NCBI RefSeq assembly: GCF_900176345.1 | Contig: NZ_FWXU01000018.1 | Location: 51,634 to 115,633, forward strand | Direction of reading: 5' to 3' | Source of the DNA: Rhizobium sp. RU36D | GTDB lineage: Bacteria > Pseudomonadota > Alphaproteobacteria > Rhizobiales > Rhizobiaceae | Length of the DNA: 64,000 bases | Shown: positions 9,353-18,247 of the stretch, piece by piece | Position numbering within the stretch: the stretch's first letter is position 1 | How the letters are laid out: every line of letters begins with the position of its first letter | The notes under the pieces: generated by a model | Database searches by the model: none | Told to the model about the DNA's origin: nothing | Seen by the model: the letters and a program-made list of their open reading frames with translations, nothing else | Position numbers and translations under genes: made by a program

Positions 9353-10057
9353 TCAGACAGCAACCTGTTCGCCCGGCCGCGGCGCCTGGACCTTGGTTTT
9401 TGCCCCTTCCATGCCGGCGACGAATTTCTCCGGCGTCTGATCGATGATGCCGAAAGAGCCGTAATGGCAGGGCAGCACGGTATTGAACTTGAAGAAGCGC
9501 TGGCACGCCAAAGCCGCCACCGCGCCGCCCATGGTGAAGCGGTCGCCGATCGGCACGATGCCGATCTCAGGCTGGTGCAGCTCGTTGATCAGGCCCATGT
9601 CGGAAAAGATGTCGGTATCGCCCATGTGCAGCAAAGACGGCTCGTCGTCGAAATGCAGCATCAGGCCATTGGCATTGCCCAGCGCATGGGACACGCCGTC
9701 CTCGGTGATCTGTGCCGACGAATGCAGCGCGTTCGTGAAGGTCACCGTGAAGCTATCGAAGGCAACCGTGCCGCCGGTATTGCCCATCTCGATGCGTTCG
9801 ACGCCCTTGGAGCCTAGCCAGCTTGCCAGATCGGCATTGGCGAGGACCGTGGCGCCGGTTTCCCTGGCCAGGGCGATGGTATCGCCCACATGGTCGCCGT
9901 GGCCATGGGTCAGCAGGATATGGGTGATGCCGGAGGCGGCATCCTTGGCATCGAGGCCCGCAAAGCTCGGATTGCCCGTGAAGAACGGGTCGATGAGGAT
10001 GTTTGCCTTGGCCGTTTCCAGACGGAAGGCGGCATGGCCGAGCCAGTTGATTTTCAT
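9353..10057 (-). CDS. UPF0173 family metal-dependent hydrolase
   Basis: A 234-residue metallo-beta-lactamase-fold protein of the UPF0173 type. Metal ligands are visible: NWLGHAAF at the N-terminus, the HGHGDHVGD motif (about residues 52-60), and later [12 protein letters not shown] and VLPCHYGSF histidines. The start is the ATG at 10057, preceded by AGGAGA with good spacing; the open frame upstream of it is not supported. The substrate is unknown. It is transcribed toward gatC on the same strand. Confidence 0.9.
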   Translation of the reverse strand: MKINWLGHAAFRLETAKANILIDPFFTGNPSFAGLDAKDAASGITHILLTHGHGDHVGDTIALARETGATVLANADLASWLGSKGVERIEMGNTGGTVAFDSFTVTFTNALHSSAQITEDGVSHALGNANGLMLHFDDEPSLLHMGDTDIFSDMGLINELHQPEIGIVPIGDRFTMGGAVAALACQRFFKFNTVLPCHYGSFGIIDQTPEKFVAGMEGAKTKVQAPRPGEQVAV

Positions 10058-10269
10058 GGGAGAGTCTCCTTTGGAATTTCTGCGCTGGACTATATGTGCG
10101 CGCGGGCCGGAACGACAACCTCGTGGCAGCGGTAGATGAGAGATTTGCGGCCGCAGCAAGACGCCTTTCCGGCGCTCGTCCGTCCCCTCGGTTGCGCAGG
10201 CTGGACCCGTGCTATAAGCGACCACCAGCCGCCGCAAAGGCGAAGCGCAAGCACACAGGAGCGATTTTC

Positions 10270-10566
10270 ATGGCCGACGACGATTACGTCTATGACGAGG
10301 CGACGGGCGAATGGCGGCCGGCGTCCGAACTGGCCGCCGAAGCAGCCAAGGCAAATGCCGTGCATGATTCGGCCGGCAATGAACTTGCCGATGGCGACTC
10401 GGTCACGCTGATCAAGGATCTCAAGGTCAAGGGCGCCAATACGACCTTAAAGCAGGGCACGGTCATCAAGTCGATCCGGCTCACCGACAATCCCGAGGAG
10501 ATCGATTGCCGTTTTGACGGCATCAAGGGCCTGGTGCTGCGCACCGAATTTGTCCGCAAGCGGTAA
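10270..10566 (+). CDS. YjdM/PhnA-like protein lacking the zinc ribbon
   Basis: A 98-residue protein whose C-terminal 65 residues match the YjdM (formerly PhnA) domain: DSAGNELADGDSVTLIKDLKVKG, then KQGTVIKSIRL, EEIDCRFDGIKGLVLRTEFVRK. The E. coli protein begins with a Cys4 zinc ribbon; here the N-terminus is ADDDYVYDEATGEWRPASEL with no Cys, so that part is lost or replaced. The ATG at 10270 has AGGAG upstream. ruvX starts 6 bases after its stop, so they are co-transcribed. A phosphonate role is not established for this family. Confidence 0.82.
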   Translation: MADDDYVYDEATGEWRPASELAAEAAKANAVHDSAGNELADGDSVTLIKDLKVKGANTTLKQGTVIKSIRLTDNPEEIDCRFDGIKGLVLRTEFVRKR

Positions 10567-10572
10567 GCCCAG

Positions 10573-11070
10573 ATGGCAACGCTGACGATCGAGGAACTGG
10601 CCGGCGCCCTGAAGCCCGGCGAGGCCATTGCCGGGCTGGACCTTGGCACCAAGACGATTGGGCTTTCGGTCTCCGACATCGGACGGCGCTTCGCCACCCC
10701 TCGCCCCGTCCTCAAGCGGGTCAAGTTTACGCAAGATGCTGTCGCGCTGCTGGCCTTCGCCGAGAAGGAAAGGATCGCGGCCTTCGTCATCGGTCTGCCA
10801 GTCAACATGGACGGATCATCGGGACCGCGGGTGCAAGCCACCCGCGCCTTTGTCCGCTCCATGTCCGAGAAGACCGAGATCCCCTTCATCTATTGGGATG
10901 AGCGGCTATCCACGGTCGCAGCCGAGAGAGCGCTTCTGGAAATGGATGTCTCGCGGGCCAAGCGTGCCGAACGCATCGATTCGGCAGCGGCGAGCTTCAT
11001 TCTTCAGGGGGCGCTGGACAGGCTTTCAGCGCTCGGAAGAGCGGCATCGGACGGCATCGCCGAGGACTGA
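10573..11070 (+). CDS. ruvX: Holliday junction resolvase-like / pre-16S rRNA nuclease YqgF
   Basis: A 165-residue RNase H-fold nuclease of the YqgF/RuvX family. The three acidic motifs are visible: [14 protein letters not shown] (first Asp near residue 24), then [14 protein letters not shown] and [14 protein letters not shown], and the last Asp in [14 protein letters not shown]. coli YqgF trims the 5' end of 16S rRNA; a role in recombination has also been proposed. Its last 67 bases overlap a convergent small membrane protein gene. Confidence 0.93.
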   Translation: MATLTIEELAGALKPGEAIAGLDLGTKTIGLSVSDIGRRFATPRPVLKRVKFTQDAVALLAFAEKERIAAFVIGLPVNMDGSSGPRVQATRAFVRSMSEKTEIPFIYWDERLSTVAAERALLEMDVSRAKRAERIDSAAASFILQGALDRLSALGRAASDGIAED

Positions 11071-11339
11071 CGCTTGCGCCACCATAGCGCAATCTCGCGG
11101 CGGCGGCGAAAGGCGATGATCGCAAACACCACAGCGCTATCGACGACGATGGCGCGGACAACCAATGGCGGGATGGTCTCTGCGGGGATGCCGAGAATGT
11201 CGGCATAGACCTGGAAGACCAGGTCATGGCCCTGGCGGCTCAGCATGAAGTAGCCGAAATTGATGTCGTAATAGGACAGGCCATACCACGTGCTGAGAAG
11301 CAAGATGGGCATGGCCCAGAACACCAAAAACCACTTCAT
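11004..11339 (-). CDS. Small two-helix membrane protein
   Basis: A 111-residue protein starting [21 protein letters not shown] (membrane segment 1, residues about 2-22) with a second hydrophobic stretch [19 protein letters not shown] (about 62-80), followed by a basic patch [14 protein letters not shown] and a polar tail. The ATG at 11339 overlaps the stop of the upstream 60-residue membrane protein in an ATGA, so the two are translationally coupled. The gene runs 67 bases into the 3' end of ruvX. I do not recognise a family. Confidence 0.65.
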   Translation of the reverse strand: MKWFLVFWAMPILLLSTWYGLSYYDINFGYFMLSRQGHDLVFQVYADILGIPAETIPPLVVRAIVVDSAVVFAIIAFRRRREIALWWRKRQSSAMPSDAALPSAESLSSAP

Positions 11340-11518
11340 GCGGCATTTCCCCTGGAAAGGCGCGGCATAGCGCCATTCAATACGACCCAATTGGTCAACG
11401 ACATGGCACAGAGCACAAGCGCGGGCACCGTGATGTCCAGCGCCAGGCTCGCGAAAAACGCGGCAGCCGCCAGCAAAAACGCCGCTTTCGACACTCTCGT
11501 ACCCATGATCCCCATCAC
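11336..11518 (-). CDS. 60-residue membrane protein
   Basis: A short protein with two hydrophobic segments, AAFLLAAAAFFASLALDIT (residues about 12-30) and PALVLCAMSLTNWVVLN (about 32-48), and a basic N-terminus. Its stop codon shares four bases with the start of the next gene (ATGA). It was kept because of that coupling and the membrane-like composition. Function unknown. The upstream interval 11519-11704 contains no gene that I can support. Confidence 0.6.
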   Translation of the reverse strand: MMGIMGTRVSKAAFLLAAAAFFASLALDITVPALVLCAMSLTNWVVLNGAMPRLSRGNAA

Positions 11519-11704
11519 TCATTTCGTCCGTGTGGGAAACTGACGCCTTAACACGCGGCACGCAACGTAAACCCTTTGTTAAGGTTAACGGCGAAATGGC
11601 GGGGATTGTCCATGGGTCTGCCGGTGGCGCACGCGATCATCCACAGGCGCGCGCGGGCCCTGTGGATGACGGATTTGCCGATGAAAGAAAGACGCGCCCT
11701 GCCC

Positions 11705-13348
11705 TCAGGCGGAGGCGGGATAGAGCAAATCCAGCACGTAGCGGGCATCGAAGCGGGCATCGAGCACACCATAGGTATGGCGCCAGCCGCCAGCGAGGCG
11801 CGATTCGAGGAAGGCATCAGCGATCTTACCGGCCCCAAGCCGGTAAAGCTCGGCCGCGCCTGCGGCCAGCGCCATCTGCTCGATCAGCAGACGGGCCGCC
11901 CCCTCATCGCGCTCGCACAGCGCGACGGCGGCGCTCAGGACTTCGACCGTCTTCTTGCCCGAAGGCCCGAGGTCGCGCTGGAAGCCGGCAAAGACGGTGG
12001 CAAACAGGTCCTTGCCGCGCTGAAGCACGCGCAGGACGTCCAGCGCCATGACATTGCCGGAGCCTTCCCAGATGGCGTTGACGGGTGCCTCGCGATAGTG
12101 GCGGGCAATCGGCCGATCCTCGACGTAACCGCTGCCGCCGATGCTTTCCATCGCCTCATAGATCAGCGCCGGGGCAATCTTGCAGATCCAATATTTGACG
12201 ACGGGCGTCATGACGCGCGCATATGCGGCGTCCTCGGCACTGTCGCGGGCCCGGTCGAAGGCATCGGCCAGCCGGAAGGCGAGCGCGGTGGCGGCAGCGA
12301 CATCCAGTGCCATGTCGGCCAGGACACGGGTCATCAAGGGCTGATCGATCAGGGTCTTGCCGGAGACGTTGCGGCCGCGAACGAAATGCACGGCCTCGGC
12401 CATGGAGGCGCGCATGATGCCAGCCGAAGCCATCGCGCAATCGAGCCGCGTCAGCGTCACCATGTCGAGTATGGTGCGGATGCCCGCGCCGGGATCGCCG
12501 AGGAGGTAGCCGAGCGCGCTGTCGAACTCGACCTCGGACGAGGCGTTGGACCGGTTGCCGAGCTTGTCCTTCAGCCGCTGGAATTCGAGTCCATTGGCCG
12601 AGCCATCTTCCAGCAGGCGCGGCACCAGGAAGCAGCCCATGCCCTCCGGCATCTGGGCCAACATCACAAAGGCGTCGCTCATGGGTGCGGACATGAACCA
12701 CTTGTGGCCGTTCAGCCGGTAGATGCCGTCGCTGACACGTTCCGCGCGGCTGGTATTGGCGCGCACATCGGTACCGCCCTGCTTCTCCGTCATGCCCATG
12801 CCGATGGTGATGGCGGATTTCTGCATGGCGGGACGGTTGGACGAATCGTATTTGCGCGCGAGGATCTTCGGCACCCATTCGCGCTGGACCTGTGGTGCCG
12901 CGGAAATGGCAGCGACCGACGCATTGGTCATGGTCAGCGGGCAGAGATGGCCGCATTCCAACTGTGCGGTGAGGAAAAACCGGACAGCACGAGCCTTGTG
13001 CTCCTGGCCCTTGGCATCGGTTTGCGGATCCCAGACGGAAGAATGCAGACCAAGCGACATGGAGCGGCGCATCAGCGCGTGCCAGGCCGGATGGAACTCC
13101 ACCATGTCAAGCCGCTCGCCGCGCATGCCGTGCGTCCTCAGCTTCGGCGGGCTCTCATTCGCCATGCGGGCGAGTTCCTGCGCCTCATGCGAGGTGACAT
13201 AGCGGCCGATGGAATCGAATTCGTCCTTGAGATTACGGTGCAGCGAAGCCGACAGATCGACGATCAGCGGATCGGTCCTGAAGGCATTGATACCGGTCCA
13301 TGGCTTGGGCTGGTTCAATTCAGCGAGTTTGGCTTCTGTCCGGTTCAT
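11705..13348 (-). CDS. AidB-like acyl-CoA dehydrogenase
   Basis: A 547-residue FAD-dependent acyl-CoA dehydrogenase of the AidB subgroup (AidB is about 540 residues, longer than ordinary members). The N-terminal [17 protein letters not shown] and the helical domain are AidB-like; [21 protein letters not shown] is the FAD/substrate loop and [41 protein letters not shown] the C-terminal domain signature. E. coli AidB is induced by alkylation and binds DNA; no Ada box or other regulator is visible here. A monocistronic minus-strand gene. Confidence 0.9.
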   Translation of the reverse strand: MNRTEAKLAELNQPKPWTGINAFRTDPLIVDLSASLHRNLKDEFDSIGRYVTSHEAQELARMANESPPKLRTHGMRGERLDMVEFHPAWHALMRRSMSLGLHSSVWDPQTDAKGQEHKARAVRFFLTAQLECGHLCPLTMTNASVAAISAAPQVQREWVPKILARKYDSSNRPAMQKSAITIGMGMTEKQGGTDVRANTSRAERVSDGIYRLNGHKWFMSAPMSDAFVMLAQMPEGMGCFLVPRLLEDGSANGLEFQRLKDKLGNRSNASSEVEFDSALGYLLGDPGAGIRTILDMVTLTRLDCAMASAGIMRASMAEAVHFVRGRNVSGKTLIDQPLMTRVLADMALDVAAATALAFRLADAFDRARDSAEDAAYARVMTPVVKYWICKIAPALIYEAMESIGGSGYVEDRPIARHYREAPVNAIWEGSGNVMALDVLRVLQRGKDLFATVFAGFQRDLGPSGKKTVEVLSAAVALCERDEGAARLLIEQMALAAGAAELYRLGAGKIADAFLESRLAGGWRHTYGVLDARFDARYVLDLLYPASA

Positions 13349-13699
13349 CTGTGCTTATGCCGATCTACCAAGGCGGCCTCGACCCAAATGATCGGCTGGC
13401 GGCGCTTCGGTTCCTTGTTCCTGCTCATGGGTCGTCCCGAAATCGGTTACCGCTTCGGGGCGTCATGCTTCAACCTAGTTCGCCGCCTTTAGAGCCTTTC
13501 AGTGCCAAATGGAAGCAGTCTGCCGGAGCGGGTTACAGACCAGCCGAAGGCAAGCGGCATGCTCTTCTCTCATTCCAGCCGATCATCTGTGATTCCGGCG
13601 GAAAGATGCCCGGCGCTCCACGAAAGCCGAAAGAACGAATCTTGTTATCACTGGAAGGCTCTAACATGGGGACCGGCCATCAATCCACAGAGCATGTGC
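13349..13699. other. Intergenic region between the aidB-like gene and pyrB
   Basis: A divergent spacer of about 400 bases before pyrB. Short open frames run through it, but none has a convincing ribosome-binding site or protein-like composition. Besides the pyrB promoter at 13700 I see no recognised RNA or repeat. The size leaves room for the aidB-like promoter and for pyrimidine control. Confidence 0.5.
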
Positions 13700-13728
13700 T
13701 TGCCCATCGGACTGCCTGTCTTTATAGA
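13700..13728 (+). promoter_or_regulatory. Probable pyrB promoter
   Basis: TTGCCC (13700-13705) and TATAGA (13723-13728) are separated by 17 bases. The start would fall near 13735, leaving a leader of about 20 bases before the ATG at 13756, too short for a PyrR-type attenuator. Confidence 0.45.
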
Positions 13729-13755
13729 GCCGGGAACACTGCCGAAGGACACTCC

Positions 13756-14709
13756 ATGGTCTTCTTTCCCCACCGCCATCTGATCGGCATCAAGGGCCTG
13801 ACTGAACAGGATATCGGCTTTCTTCTGGATAGCGCAGACGAGGCGGTGAAGATCAGCCGCCAGCGCGAAAAGAAGACAAGTACCCTGCGCGGCCTCACCC
13901 AGATCAATCTGTTTTTCGAAGCCTCGACCCGCACGCAATCCTCATTCGAGCTTGCGGGCAAACGTCTTGGCGCCGACGTCATGAACATGTCCGTCGGCAA
14001 TTCCTCCGTGAAGAAGGGCGAGACGCTGATCGACACGGCGATGACGCTGAACGCGATGCGTCCGGATGTCCTGGTCGTGCGCCACTCCAGCGCCGGTGCT
14101 GCGGCTCTCCTGTCGCAGAAGGTCGCGTGCTCGGTCATCAATGCCGGCGACGGCCAGCATGAGCATCCGACCCAGGCCTTGCTCGACGCGCTGACGATCC
14201 GCCGCGCCAAAGGCAAGCTATCACGCATCACGGTGGCGATCTGCGGCGACATCCTGCATTCGCGCGTGGCACGCTCCAATATCATCCTGTTGAACGCCAT
14301 GGGTGCCCGCGTCCGCGTCGTGGCACCCGCGACCCTGCTGCCATCGGGTATCTCGCAGATGAGTGTCGAAGTGTTCCACGACATGAAGGAAGGCCTGAAG
14401 GGCGCCGATGTCGTGATGATGCTGCGGCTGCAGCGTGAGCGCATGTCGGGCGCCTTCGTGCCGTCGGTGCGTGAATATTTCCACTATTACGGACTGGACG
14501 CGGAAAAGCTGAAGGCTGCCAAGGAAGACGCACTTGTCATGCATCCCGGCCCGATGAACCGCGGCGTCGAGATCGCCTCGGAGATTGCCGATGGTCCGCA
14601 GAGCGTGATCGAACAGCAGGTGGAAATGGGGGTCGCCGTGCGGATGGCCGTCATGGAGGCGCTGCTGATCTCCCAGAACAACGGTCCGAGAAGCGAGGCC
14701 CTGTCATGA
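13756..14709 (+). CDS. pyrB: Aspartate carbamoyltransferase catalytic subunit
   Basis: PyrB condenses carbamoyl phosphate and aspartate, the committed step of UMP synthesis. The 317 residues contain the carbamoyl-phosphate motif [13 protein letters not shown] (STRT), the HSSAGAA segment, [18 protein letters not shown] and [12 protein letters not shown]. The ATG at 13756 ([12 protein letters not shown]) is preceded by AAGGA with good spacing; the longer upstream frame is not supported. pyrC-like overlaps its stop by four bases, so they are coupled. No pyrI regulatory chain follows, consistent with a class A-type ATCase bound to a DHOase homologue. Confidence 0.96.
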   Translation: MVFFPHRHLIGIKGLTEQDIGFLLDSADEAVKISRQREKKTSTLRGLTQINLFFEASTRTQSSFELAGKRLGADVMNMSVGNSSVKKGETLIDTAMTLNAMRPDVLVVRHSSAGAAALLSQKVACSVINAGDGQHEHPTQALLDALTIRRAKGKLSRITVAICGDILHSRVARSNIILLNAMGARVRVVAPATLLPSGISQMSVEVFHDMKEGLKGADVVMMLRLQRERMSGAFVPSVREYFHYYGLDAEKLKAAKEDALVMHPGPMNRGVEIASEIADGPQSVIEQQVEMGVAVRMAVMEALLISQNNGPRSEALS

Positions 14710-16001
14710 GCAAGCGGCCCATCCTTCTCAGCAATGTCAGGATCATCGATCCCTCCCGCAATCTCGATGAGGTCGGGGCCATCCTGACCGATGCGGATGG
14801 TCGCATTGTCGCCGCCGGACGCGACGCGCTGAACCAGGGCGCGCCCGAGGGGGCCGATATCCGCAATTGCACCGGCCTCGTTGCGGCACCGGGCCTTGTC
14901 GATGCGCAGGTCTATGTGGGCGAGCCCGGCGCGGAGCACCGCGAAACCATCGCGTCCGCAGGCCGTGCCGCCGCCGCCGGCGGGGTGACATCCTTCATCA
15001 TGATGCCGGAAACCGATCCCGTCATCGATGACATCGCGCTTGTGGAATATGTAAAGAAGACGGCGCGCGATCAGTCGATCGTCAATATCCATCCGGCGGC
15101 GGCGCTGACCAAGGGCCTGCGCGGAGAGGAAATGACAGAAATCGGCCTGCTGCAGGCCGCGGGTGCCGTCGCCTTCACCAGTGGCCGCAAGGGCCTGCAT
15201 GACAGCCAGTTGCTGCGCCGGACCATGACCTATTCCCGGGAATTCGACGCGGTGATCGCGATCGAGCCGCGCGACAAGTATTTGGGCGCAAACGGGGTGA
15301 TGAACGAGGGCCTGTTTGCGAGCTGGCTCGGACTATCAGGCATTCCCAAGGAAGCCGAGATCATTCCACTCGAGCGCGACCTTCGTCTCGCGGCGCTCAC
15401 CGGCGCCAAGTATCACGCGGCCAAGATCTCGGTGCCGGAATCGGCAGAGGCGATCTCGGTGGCGCGCGGCCGCGGCGCAAACGTCACATCGGCCATCTCG
15501 ATCAACAATCTCTCGCTGAACGAAAACGACATCGGCGAGTACCGAACCTTCTTCAAGCTGACGCCGCCGCTGCGGTCCGAAGATGATCGCGTGGCCATGG
15601 TCGATGCGCTGGCCAAGGGCACTATCGACATTATTGTCTCATCGCATGATCCGCAGGATGTCGATACCAAGCGCCTGCCCTTTGCCGATGCCGAGGACGG
15701 CGCGATCGGGCTTGAGACGCTGCTGGCGGCGGCTCTTCGCCTTTATCACAGCGACCGTGTGCCGCTGATGCGGCTGATCGATGCCATGTCGACGCGCCCG
15801 GCACAGATCTTCGGGCTTGATGCGGGAACGCTGAAGCCGGGAGCGGCTGCCGATATCGTGCTCATCGATCTCGATGAGCCTTGGCTGGTGACCAAGGATG
15901 TGCTTGTCTCCCGCTCGAAGAACACGCCGTTCGAGGATGCCCGCTTCTCCGGTCGCGCCATTGCGACCTATGTGGCGGGTGCCCAGGTTTATTCGCTTTG
16001 A
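14706..16001 (+). CDS. pyrC: Dihydroorotase homologue, probably catalytically inactive (PyrC')
   Basis: A 431-residue amidohydrolase-fold protein co-translated with PyrB (ATGA overlap). Its domain layout is that of type I dihydroorotase, with [31 protein letters not shown] and [10 protein letters not shown] recognisable. The metal-binding residues are missing: the usual D-x-H-V-H-x-R reads DAQVYVGE, the usual HCED reads IEPRD, and the TPHH and DHAPH positions read ISINN and SHDPQ. In Pseudomonas, pyrBC' encodes such an inactive homologue that is needed structurally for ATCase. I infer the same here; an active DHOase should be encoded elsewhere. Confidence 0.9.
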   Translation: MSKRPILLSNVRIIDPSRNLDEVGAILTDADGRIVAAGRDALNQGAPEGADIRNCTGLVAAPGLVDAQVYVGEPGAEHRETIASAGRAAAAGGVTSFIMMPETDPVIDDIALVEYVKKTARDQSIVNIHPAAALTKGLRGEEMTEIGLLQAAGAVAFTSGRKGLHDSQLLRRTMTYSREFDAVIAIEPRDKYLGANGVMNEGLFASWLGLSGIPKEAEIIPLERDLRLAALTGAKYHAAKISVPESAEAISVARGRGANVTSAISINNLSLNENDIGEYRTFFKLTPPLRSEDDRVAMVDALAKGTIDIIVSSHDPQDVDTKRLPFADAEDGAIGLETLLAAALRLYHSDRVPLMRLIDAMSTRPAQIFGLDAGTLKPGAAADIVLIDLDEPWLVTKDVLVSRSKNTPFEDARFSGRAIATYVAGAQVYSL

Positions 16002-16028
16002 CCATGTGACGCCTTCAGGAGGCCTGGG

Positions 16029-16646
16029 TTGACTGACCTTTCGATTTTCGACATCAGCCTGACGGCGCTGCTCGTCTCTGCGATCGGCGGCTACCTTCTC
16101 GGCTCCATCCCGTTTGGCCTGGTGCTGACCCGCATGGCGGGCCTCGGCGACCTCCGCTCGATCGGCTCAGGCAATATCGGCGCCACGAACGTGCTGCGCA
16201 CCGGCAACAAGAAGCTTGCCGCCGCGACATTGCTGCTCGATGCGCTGAAGGCAACGGCGGGCGCCCTGATCGCCCAGTGGATCTTCGGCGGCGATGCGGG
16301 GCTGATCGGCGGTTTTGCTGCGTTCATCGGGCACCTGTTCCCGGTCTGGCTCGGCTTCAAGGGTGGCAAGGGTGTGGCCACCTATATCGGCACGCTTCTC
16401 GGCGTCGCGCCGCTGATGGTGCTGGTGTTTGCCGCGTGCTGGCTTTCGGTTGCCTTCCTCAGCCGCTACTCGTCTTTGTCCGCACTGGTTGCAACTCTTG
16501 TTATTCCGGTTGTCCTGTGGATACTGGGCATCCAGGATGCCGCCATCGTGACCGCCGTGATGACCGTCATCACCTGGATAAAGCACAAGACCAATATCCA
16601 GCGGCTCATGGCCGGCACGGAAAGCAAGATCGGGCAAAAGGGGTAG
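16029..16646 (+). CDS. plsY: Acyl-phosphate:glycerol-3-phosphate acyltransferase
   Basis: PlsY moves the acyl group from acyl phosphate to glycerol-3-phosphate in the inner membrane, starting phospholipid synthesis. The 205-residue protein has about five membrane segments and the three conserved loops: [29 protein letters not shown] and the [13 protein letters not shown] motif. The start is TTG at 16029, preceded by AGGAGG at ideal spacing. It follows pyrC by 27 bases, so it may be part of the pyrBC-plsY-dprA transcript. Confidence 0.95.
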   Translation: MTDLSIFDISLTALLVSAIGGYLLGSIPFGLVLTRMAGLGDLRSIGSGNIGATNVLRTGNKKLAAATLLLDALKATAGALIAQWIFGGDAGLIGGFAAFIGHLFPVWLGFKGGKGVATYIGTLLGVAPLMVLVFAACWLSVAFLSRYSSLSALVATLVIPVVLWILGIQDAAIVTAVMTVITWIKHKTNIQRLMAGTESKIGQKG

Positions 16647-16650
16647 AGGC

Positions 16651-17802
16651 ATGTCCCACGTCAGCGCAAGGCGAACCGGCATCGCGCTGACGGAGAAACA
16701 AAAGATCGCCTGGCTCCGGCTGATCCGCAGCGACAATGTCGGCCCCTCCACCTTCCGAGACCTGATCAATCATTTCGGCACCGCCGATACCGCCCTTATG
16801 ATGCTGCCGGAACTGTCGCGGCGCGGCGGTTCCACCCGGTCGGTCCGGATCGCCAGCGAAGCCGACGCCATCCGCGAGCTGGAGATTGCCGAGCGGTTCG
16901 GCGCCTGCTTTGTCGGCATCGGCGAGCCGGACTATCCGCCCGCACTTCGGCAGATCGATGGCGCGCCACCGCTCCTGGCGATGAAGGGTAATCTCAACTG
17001 TACGGCCATGCCCGCTGTCGGTGTCGTCGGTTCGCGCAATGCCTCGATTTCCGGCGCGAAGTTCGCAGCTATGATTGCCCGCGATGTCGGGCGCGCCGGT
17101 TACGCCGTCATCTCGGGCCTTGCGCGCGGCATCGATACCGCCGCCCATCGGGCAAGCCTGGACACCGGAACCATTGCCGCCATGGCCGGCGGGCTGGACC
17201 AGCCCTACCCGCCCGAAAACATCGGCCTGCTCGATGAAATCTGTTCCGGCAAGGGTTTGGCGATCAGCGAGATGCCGTTTGGCTGGGAGGCCCGGGCACG
17301 GGATTTCCCCCGACGCAACCGGTTGATTGCCGGCGTCTCCCTCGGTCTCGTCGTGGTGGAGGCGGCCAGCCGTTCCGGCTCGCTCATCACCTCACGCCTT
17401 GCTGCCGATTTCGGACGCCTCGTCTTTGCCGTGCCGGGATCGCCGCTCGACCCGCGCTGCCACGGAACCAATGGACTTTTAAAGAACGGCGCCATCGTCA
17501 CTACGGAAGCAAGGGATGTGCTGGAAGCCCTGGCGCCGATCTCGGAGATCGACCTCTTCACCCCCGTCGAAGCGCAGGAACCACCACAGGAACAGGATCG
17601 CCCGATGGCGATGCCACCGAGCGAGCGGGAGCGAGAGCAGATCGTGGATTCGCTAGGGCCGACACCGGTCGAGGTGGACGACATCATCCGGCATACCGGC
17701 TTGCCGGCGGCACAGGTCTATCTTGTGCTTCTGGAACTTGACATCGCCGGTCGGCTACAAAGGCATGCGGGCGGACTTGTTTCCATTAGTATGCTGGATT
17801 GA
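16651..17802 (+). CDS. dprA: DNA-processing protein DprA
   Basis: DprA binds incoming single-stranded DNA and loads RecA during transformation. The 383 residues show an N-terminal helical (SAM-like) region, then the Rossmann-fold core: VGVVGSRNAS, GYAVISGLARGIDTAAHRASL, IAAMAGGLDQPYPPEN and FPRRNRLIAGVSLGLVVVEA, with SGSLITSRLA nearby. A C-terminal winged-helix domain starts near PSEREREQIVDSLG. It follows plsY by 4 bases. Its last 48 bases overlap the convergent gene at 17755. Confidence 0.95.
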   Translation: MSHVSARRTGIALTEKQKIAWLRLIRSDNVGPSTFRDLINHFGTADTALMMLPELSRRGGSTRSVRIASEADAIRELEIAERFGACFVGIGEPDYPPALRQIDGAPPLLAMKGNLNCTAMPAVGVVGSRNASISGAKFAAMIARDVGRAGYAVISGLARGIDTAAHRASLDTGTIAAMAGGLDQPYPPENIGLLDEICSGKGLAISEMPFGWEARARDFPRRNRLIAGVSLGLVVVEAASRSGSLITSRLAADFGRLVFAVPGSPLDPRCHGTNGLLKNGAIVTTEARDVLEALAPISEIDLFTPVEAQEPPQEQDRPMAMPPSEREREQIVDSLGPTPVEVDDIIRHTGLPAAQVYLVLLELDIAGRLQRHAGGLVSISMLD

Positions 17803-17991
17803 GGTGAGCGCCCGGCGGCCCGATTGCACGTCGCCTGCCTCCACATAGGCCATCTCGATCAGATAGCAGAGCATATCGGCACCCTCGTTCTGGGCGACCT
17901 GTCTCAGTTCGCCCAGCATCTGCCTGATATAGGCGATATTCTCCCGTGTCCGGGCGGGGTCAAGGGAAGCGCCGACATGTTTATGGGCCAT
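17755..17991 (-). CDS. Conserved small hypothetical protein, convergent with dprA
   Basis: A 78-residue, mostly helical protein: MAHKHVGASLDPARTRENIAYIRQM, then GELRQVAQNEGADMLCYLIEMAYVEAGD. The ATG at 17991 has AGGA at good spacing. Composition and the regular leucine/methionine helix pattern look like a real protein, and I recall similar short proteins in Rhizobiales, but no function. It overlaps the 3' end of dprA by 48 bases on the opposite strand. Confidence 0.65.
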   Translation of the reverse strand: MAHKHVGASLDPARTRENIAYIRQMLGELRQVAQNEGADMLCYLIEMAYVEAGDVQSGRRALTSIQHTNGNKSARMPL

Positions 17992-18141
17992 ATCAAGATC
18001 CTGGAACAGCAATTAGGGGGCGCAGAAAGGTTGTAAGCGCGACTGCAAAAAACGATAAACTATTTATCTATAATTGCAATAACAGTGAAAACTCTTGCAG
18101 GTTGCATCGCGTTGTAACCAACAGAAAATCGCCCCTACCCC

Positions 18142-18170
18142 TTGACCGCAGCCGAATCCCTGTCCATGTC
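18142..18170 (+). promoter_or_regulatory. Possible topA promoter
   Basis: TTGACC at 18142-18147 and CATGTC at 18165-18170 with a 17-base spacer, about 78 bases before the topA ATG. The -35 is good and the -10 poor. The region upstream (18013-18120) is AT-rich and has no gene. Confidence 0.3.
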
Positions 18171-18247
18171 GGGAAGCCGGAAGTGGGGGATGTGTCGCGA
18201 AAGCCCCGCAGCAACTGTCCGTTCGCGCTAGATCTCAGAGAAACAAT

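Noticed and set aside
9353..10237. Longer N-terminus (60 extra residues) for the UPF0173 hydrolase
   Set aside because: The family starts MKINWLGHA and the ATG at 10057 has a clear AGGAGA; the extension is not protein-like.
11576..13492. A 638-codon open frame on the plus strand
   Set aside because: It is antisense to the AidB-like gene, has low-complexity Gly/His/Arg-rich composition and no domain; long antisense frames are expected in GC-rich genes.
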